A stretch of DNA of 64,000 nucleotides. Source: Blastomyces gilchristii SLH14081 (Eukaryota; Ascomycota; Eurotiomycetes; Onygenales; Ajellomycetaceae). The stretch is taken from NCBI RefSeq assembly GCF_000003855.2, contig NW_003101663.1, positions 459,715 through 523,714 on the forward strand. Direction: 5' to 3'. The notes beneath the pieces were generated by a model. The model saw nothing but the letters and a program-made list of their open reading frames with translations. It was not told the DNA's origin and did not search any database. A program made the translations under genes and the position numbers. Below are positions 59,633-64,000 of the stretch, in pieces; position 1 is the first letter of the stretch; each line of letters opens with the position of its first letter.

Positions 59633-60449
59633 ATGGACGACTCGGATAACCGTCTTTTCCGCTTCACAAAGCCACAATGGCTAAGTAGCGCCAACGCGCG
59701 CACGGCTGGAATCTACGCCTCCGGCGCTCTGGTACGCATTGTTCTCCCAAACCAGCCAGCCAGCTCTACCAACCTGTGCCAGGCTGCTCCCGACCATCCA
59801 GCTAACGAAAGAAAACCCATTTCTCGCAGTTCTCCCTCGGTTTCTTCTTTCTCGTCGATGCCGCCGCCTACTCCCGCAGCTACGGCGGCCTCGTCCACGT
59901 GAAGTTCGTCGACTGGATTCCAGGCATTTGCTCTGCGCTGGGCATGCTGGTGATAAACTCCATCGAGAAGTCGCGGTTGAGTGCGGATTCGTACAGCTAT
60001 TCCGGGAATGGGGTTGCGTGGAAGGCACGCTTTGTGCTGTTTTTGGGCTTTGCGTTGTTGGCTGGGGGGTTGGCGGGGAGTGTGGTATGTATTCTTTTTG
60101 TGTCCATTTAACTGATTGAGGTGTTGGGTGGATTGGAGGTGAGAGGGGAGGGGAGGGGAAATATGGCTAACATGCGTTATCTGTAGACTGTGCTTGTTCT
60201 TAAATACGTTATTAAGGACTATCCGCTGAAAACGGTATACTTTGGGATTGCTAATGTTATCGCTAATTCCTTGATCATGATGAGGTGGGCTGGTTCCCTC
60301 TCCCTAAACCCCCCCCCCCCCCCCCCCCCCCTTCTTCCTAGAACGTGAGCATATACTGACACCTGCTATTACTCCCGGATTTTAGCTCCGCTGTGCTATG
60401 GGTATCGCAGAATATGGAAGAGGATTACACATACAGCCTGACGTTGTAG
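59633..60449 (+). CDS. vps68: Vps68 (TMEM50 family), partner of Vps55
   Basis: Vps68 is a four-span membrane protein that forms the Vps55/Vps68 complex at endosomes. Four exons (59633-59731, 59830-60084, 60187-60284, 60386-60449) give 171 residues. Family features are ARTAGIYASGALFSLGFFFLVDA (first span across intron 1), HVKFVDWIPGICSALGMLVINSIEK, ARFVLFLGFALLAGGLAGS and a last span with ANVIANSLIMMSSAVLWVSQN across intron 3. The C-terminus ends DYTYSLTL. Intron 3 holds a C23 homopolymer (60309-60331), a likely source of sequencing length error, but it lies outside the coding part. The start at 59633 matches the conserved N-terminal region. Confidence 0.94.
60309..60331 (+). repeat. C23 homopolymer in VPS68 intron 3
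   Basis: An uninterrupted run of 23 C on the coding strand lies inside a 101-nt intron, between donor 60285 and acceptor 60385. Such runs are rare in fungal introns, and the length call is likely to vary between reads. Confidence 0.8.
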
Positions 60450-61060
60450 GATGCCGTCGAGACCACGGTACAGGCAACCGTTTTATGTCTTCCTGGAGAG
60501 CTTTTGATCGCGATTAAATCCTTTCTCGTATTTCAGCTACCATATGTCCCTCTTTTCTTCCCCTTGTCACGTAATTCTCGTTCTTTTGGGCCCGAATGAT
60601 TTGGTCGTTTCACGCGAGTTGTTCCGGCGTCTGTGGTGCGATCTTTAAGATTTTCTTTTGACCTGGAGAGCGCTTATCCTATCCCGTTATTGTTGTCATT
60701 ATTTTATCCTTATGACTCGGACTTTAGTTCAATGTATGAATCCATCCCTTAATTGACATATTTTTTATTTTATTTTATGGCGTGCTAGATAGCGGTGCGG
60801 CAATACGACATTATGCATTTATCATACGATCAAACACCCTGTTTGAATGCCACACGTAGGTCATGATAGACAGACGGACGTATATAATAAATATAATAGA
60901 GAAAGCAAGAACTTTAACTATCCATTTTTTTATCCCGCGAAACGCCAATGTATATATCCTAACCCATGCACATAAAATCATACAACCAATGAAAAAACTC
61001 ATAACCACCTCCCAAGAGGGGGAGGCAAAAAACAACCCAATCCTGATATATCTATGCTGG
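60450..61060. other. Convergent 3' region, VPS68 / FES1
   Basis: About 610 bp between converging stop codons, A+T-rich on the FES1 side. Short frames only; no gene or RNA recognised. Confidence 0.45.
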
Positions 61061-61824
61061 TTACGCCAAAGCACGTCTCAACCAGTTAACCAACTTATCC
61101 ACACCATCCATGTCGCTGGCGTCAAAGCCCTCTCCCAACTCCTTCCTTACATCTTCGGGTATATGTCGCAGCAGCTCATCTAGGGCGGGCTGGTGATTGC
61201 GGATGGCGGATGAGAGCGCATAGACGGCCTTGCGTCGCACGGTGGTCTCCGGGTCGTTCTGTGAGAGGGCGAAGAGGGTCGAGAGAGCTGTGGGGGCTTT
61301 GGAGAGGAGCTGTTATGTAGAGAGGGTGAGCTTGTTAATATATATGGTTTCATAAAGTAAAATATAAAGATAGAAATAATAAAAATTAAAATTAAAAATA
61401 AAAATAAAAATAAAAAATAAAAAAAACATACCATCCCCTGCGCCCCCACATTATTCTGCACAGCCGTCCCAATACACCACGCCCCCATCATCCGCCTACC
61501 CCCCTCCTCCGCCGCCAACTCCTCCACCAACGGCTCCCACAGCCCCAGCACGCCCAGGTTATTCGCGTTATCGAGGTTTTCAACCAGCTGCTCGAAGTTA
61601 TCGAAGGCGATCAGCTTGTCGTCTAGCGATGTGGCGGGGGAGCGGATGGCGGCCATGGCGTTTTTCATCAGCTCGGCGTCTGAGGGGGCGTTTAGGAGGA
61701 TGCGTTGGAGGGCTGTGGGGGAGAGGGCGCGCGGGGCCCGCGGGGGGTTATTATTATCATCGGAGGTTTTTGGGACGGAGTTTTCGATGCTCCATTTTAA
61801 GAGGTTGTTCATTGAGGCGTCCAT
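61061..61824 (-). CDS. fes1: Hsp70 nucleotide exchange factor Fes1
   Basis: Fes1 (HspBP1 family) is an armadillo-repeat exchange factor that releases ADP from cytosolic Hsp70. Two exons (61432-61824, 61061-61309) give 213 residues. The N-terminus [16 protein letters not shown] is the characteristic Fes1 start. Armadillo-type helices follow: [30 protein letters not shown], the CIGTAVQNN block, then [20 protein letters not shown] in exon 2. The 122-nt intron is extremely A+T-rich on both strands. Length fits the family. Confidence 0.95.
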
Positions 61825-64000
61825 TGTTGTGTGTGTATGTGTGTGAGTGTGTGGTTTGAGTGGAGGGGGTGGAAGAGCACAGGACGGGCAGGACGGGCGG
61901 GAGGGATGGGTGGAAAATGTAGGGGCGGAATGGAGAGCGGGGGAAGAAACGGAGGGGGATGCGGTTTGTGATTCCCGGTTTCTTTATCTTTTAATCTGTA
62001 TTTCCCGAGTCTATATCAAATAGCGACGGAAAGTAGTATGTTTAGCTGAGATATATATGTGAGTACTATAACTTTCTCGTCCCAGGCAAGTTAACGTTAT
62101 TTAGTTGAACAGAAAAGAGGAATTCTGATGCCAAGACCTGTCAACTCATCGCTGGTGGCGGCGGGTGTTTTTTCTAGAATATGCCGCATTGGACTGCATC
62201 ACCAATCATGCATACTGTCTGTACAATGTTGAAAGGAGGCCTTCTTTTTCTTCTCCATGTTTCATATTTAATTGGTAAATCCTTGAATCAGATAGCGAGG
62301 GTTCAATACGTTTTCTGATAGTTGCACTGATATGAATCATTTGCGGTAGTGGAACATAAATTATATATCAAGCTTGTGCTGGTCTGTAGACATTAAAATA
62401 AATAAATAAATAAATAAATTTGTGAAAGCTTTATGTTTTGCTACTCTCTTAACCTCTAAGAGCACTAATGACACTATTCCCAATTTCAAAAGCCCATCCA
62501 GTATACTCACCTACTTTCCTTCATCAGCCAGTTCTCACCACCCGTCCTGGGGGGGAATTGACCACGAGTTCAGGAGCTCATAGAATTTTTTCCCAATAGT
62601 AGCCATTAACCGGTGGCCTGTTTGTGTACATCCCAGTTCAAGGTCGGTTGAAATTCCAAATCAAGCTTATATATATTGCTGCCTGCTCAACGTACGAAAT
62701 GAGTGTCAACGGTCACTCCTCTTTTCTCCCTCAATAAAATATCGAGTAAGTAAAGGAAAAATCGGCGTTTGTGGGCTGACTGATGAAAACGTGGCCCACA
62801 ATACTGTTTCTGGGATGAATTGTTCGATCAATCGAAGCCTTTGCTTGCTTGCTTGTTGGACCGATGGATCGCTGCACACTTCATCCTACGTCTCGACATC
62901 TGGCGGCTAATCAGGGAGCTGATGCTTGTGGGCACATATGTATAGATATTTTCTTCGTAAAGATTCCGAGGGGGCCTGGTTTCGTATATTCTAATACCTG
63001 TTCTGATATTGGGTTTGCCATTAGTTTCCCCTGGCCGAGAATTCAGTCAGATAGGCGCGGTTTGCTAGCAGATTAGGGTATCTAGTATATTGTGATAGCG
63101 GAAGGGATCATGATGTTATTGGAAGGATGGTTGGAGGGAGGGGAGAGATGACGAGCCAGCCAGATGCCATCAGTTGACAGTCAGTTGGCTCTAACTCTCC
63201 AAGGAAGGCTGCGTGGTGGTGCTCAACTATCCATCCTCTTTGCAATTGAACAGAGCACGTCTCTGCTTGCAAACGGAAGATAGCCTCAAACAATAAGAAC
63301 AAGAACACAACATGTACTGTACATGTAACTGGTAACTGTACATAGGTTGGATGGGATTAGGTTCCTAGATTCCGAGATAGCTTTCTGCTTTGTGGTGGGT
63401 TTTGAGTTTCTTTTTGCCGCCGGACAACGCGCGTCCCTTGTTTGGCGGTTGCCTTGTGGAGATTCTCGGGAGAGCGTACTTACTACGCAGTATGTTGTAT
63501 ATTATTCCATGGAAGGCGATGGATGAATGGGCCAGGATGGGATGGTGTGAGATCTCATTTCTCATTAGTAAGAAGCTGTCAATTAGTTAACTAACTAGTT
63601 AAATAAGACCAAGGTGGCTTATAGTCGGACTAGGTAGACTAGTATAATAATATGCCACGAAGCCGCAGTTCTCCTCTAGCGATGGATTTTTTCATATTCT
63701 GTTCAGCTGGTATGGTATAGTTTTAACGCGAGAGAGGGGAGGGGGAATGGAATGGAGGTTGACACATGCGGTACAAGGAATGCAGGCAGAGGTTGTATGG
63801 GGCAACAGGTACCGTAGATGTCCCTTTTAACCCCGCCATGTTATGTTTTAGACAACATGGCAAGATACCGTAATTTAACAATACCGTGCGGATACCGCTC
63901 AGACCAGCGCAACGGGCTGGAGCAAGAGCATGGTCCGCACAAACCACAAAACCAAACAAGAAATGTTCAGATGGTGGCAGAAGCTGGGATAATGACCATA
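61825..64000. other. Gene-poor right edge
   Basis: About 2.2 kb without a recognisable gene. The first 150 bp form the FES1 promoter. An (AAAT)n tract lies at about 62395-62420. A 17-bp palindrome, ACATGTACTGTACATGT, lies at 63310-63326. Open frames are short and unlike known families. A gene whose first exon lies beyond 64000 could use part of this as promoter. Confidence 0.5.

Overview
This is nuclear DNA of a filamentous ascomycete. Genes are broken by many short GT..AG introns (about 50 to 170 nt), intergenic regions are long and rich in homopolymers, and the proteins are recognisably fungal: an Epl1 of the Aspergillus type, a calcineurin B with the filamentous-fungus N-terminus, a LaeA-like methyltransferase, a fused PABA synthase, a cellular RNA-dependent RNA polymerase and HypA/Trs120. 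Protein similarity points to Eurotiomycetes. Onygenales (the dimorphic moulds) fits the loose gene spacing, but that finer placement is inference. No prokaryotic or organellar DNA, CRISPR array or intact transposon was seen.

Layout. 1-3.9 kb: no gene recognised. 3.9-5.3 kb: a Q-rich conserved hypothetical protein. 7.8-10.0 kb (-): LaeA-like SAM methyltransferase in 11 exons. 10.0-12.7 kb: gene desert. 12.7-13.7 kb (-): calcineurin B. 14.2-16.3 kb: Epl1 (NuA4). 16.8-18.4 kb (-) and 18.7-20.0 kb (+): divergent Rkm4-like SET methyltransferase and Kae1. 21.0-21.7 kb (-): degenerate RNase H-like gene. 22.2-23.2 kb: Rpc19 (Pol I/III). 23.8-24.6 kb (-) and 25.1-25.9 kb (+): divergent complex I LYR subunit and Loc1. 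26.3-28.4 kb (-): YheT/Eeb1-type alpha/beta hydrolase. 29.9-34.7 kb (-) and 35.4-40.9 kb (+): divergent Trs120/HypA and a giant sacsin-type GHKL ATPase. 42.2-44.8 kb: PABA synthase. 46.0-50.1 kb: RdRP. 51.2-52.6 kb: Med6. 53.3-54.2 kb: LOG-family protein. 54.6-55.5 kb (-): proteasome alpha6. 56.0-60.4 kb: Vps55, Sld7, Vps68. 61.1-61.8 kb (-): Fes1. 61.8-64 kb: no gene recognised.

Themes. Most genes are housekeeping: chromatin and transcription (Epl1, Rpc19, Med6), translation and ribosome assembly (Rkm4, Kae1, Loc1), membrane traffic (Trs120, Vps55, Vps68) and proteostasis (Pre5, Fes1). The most striking object is the 1770-residue protein at 35406-40900. It starts with an Hsp90/sacsin-type ATPase fold and ends with an HExxH-x5-H motif whose three His positions match the zinc-ligand spacing of metzincin proteases. 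Other notable points are the two partners of the Vps55/Vps68 endosomal complex within 4.5 kb of each other, two genes whose conserved C-termini lie on micro-exons of 11 and 12 nt, an RNase H-like gene that has lost catalytic residues, and CACGTG promoter sites that all carry the RTCACGTG (Cbf1-type) context. All exon models were built by eye from splice signals, reading-frame continuity and family knowledge; no alignment was run.
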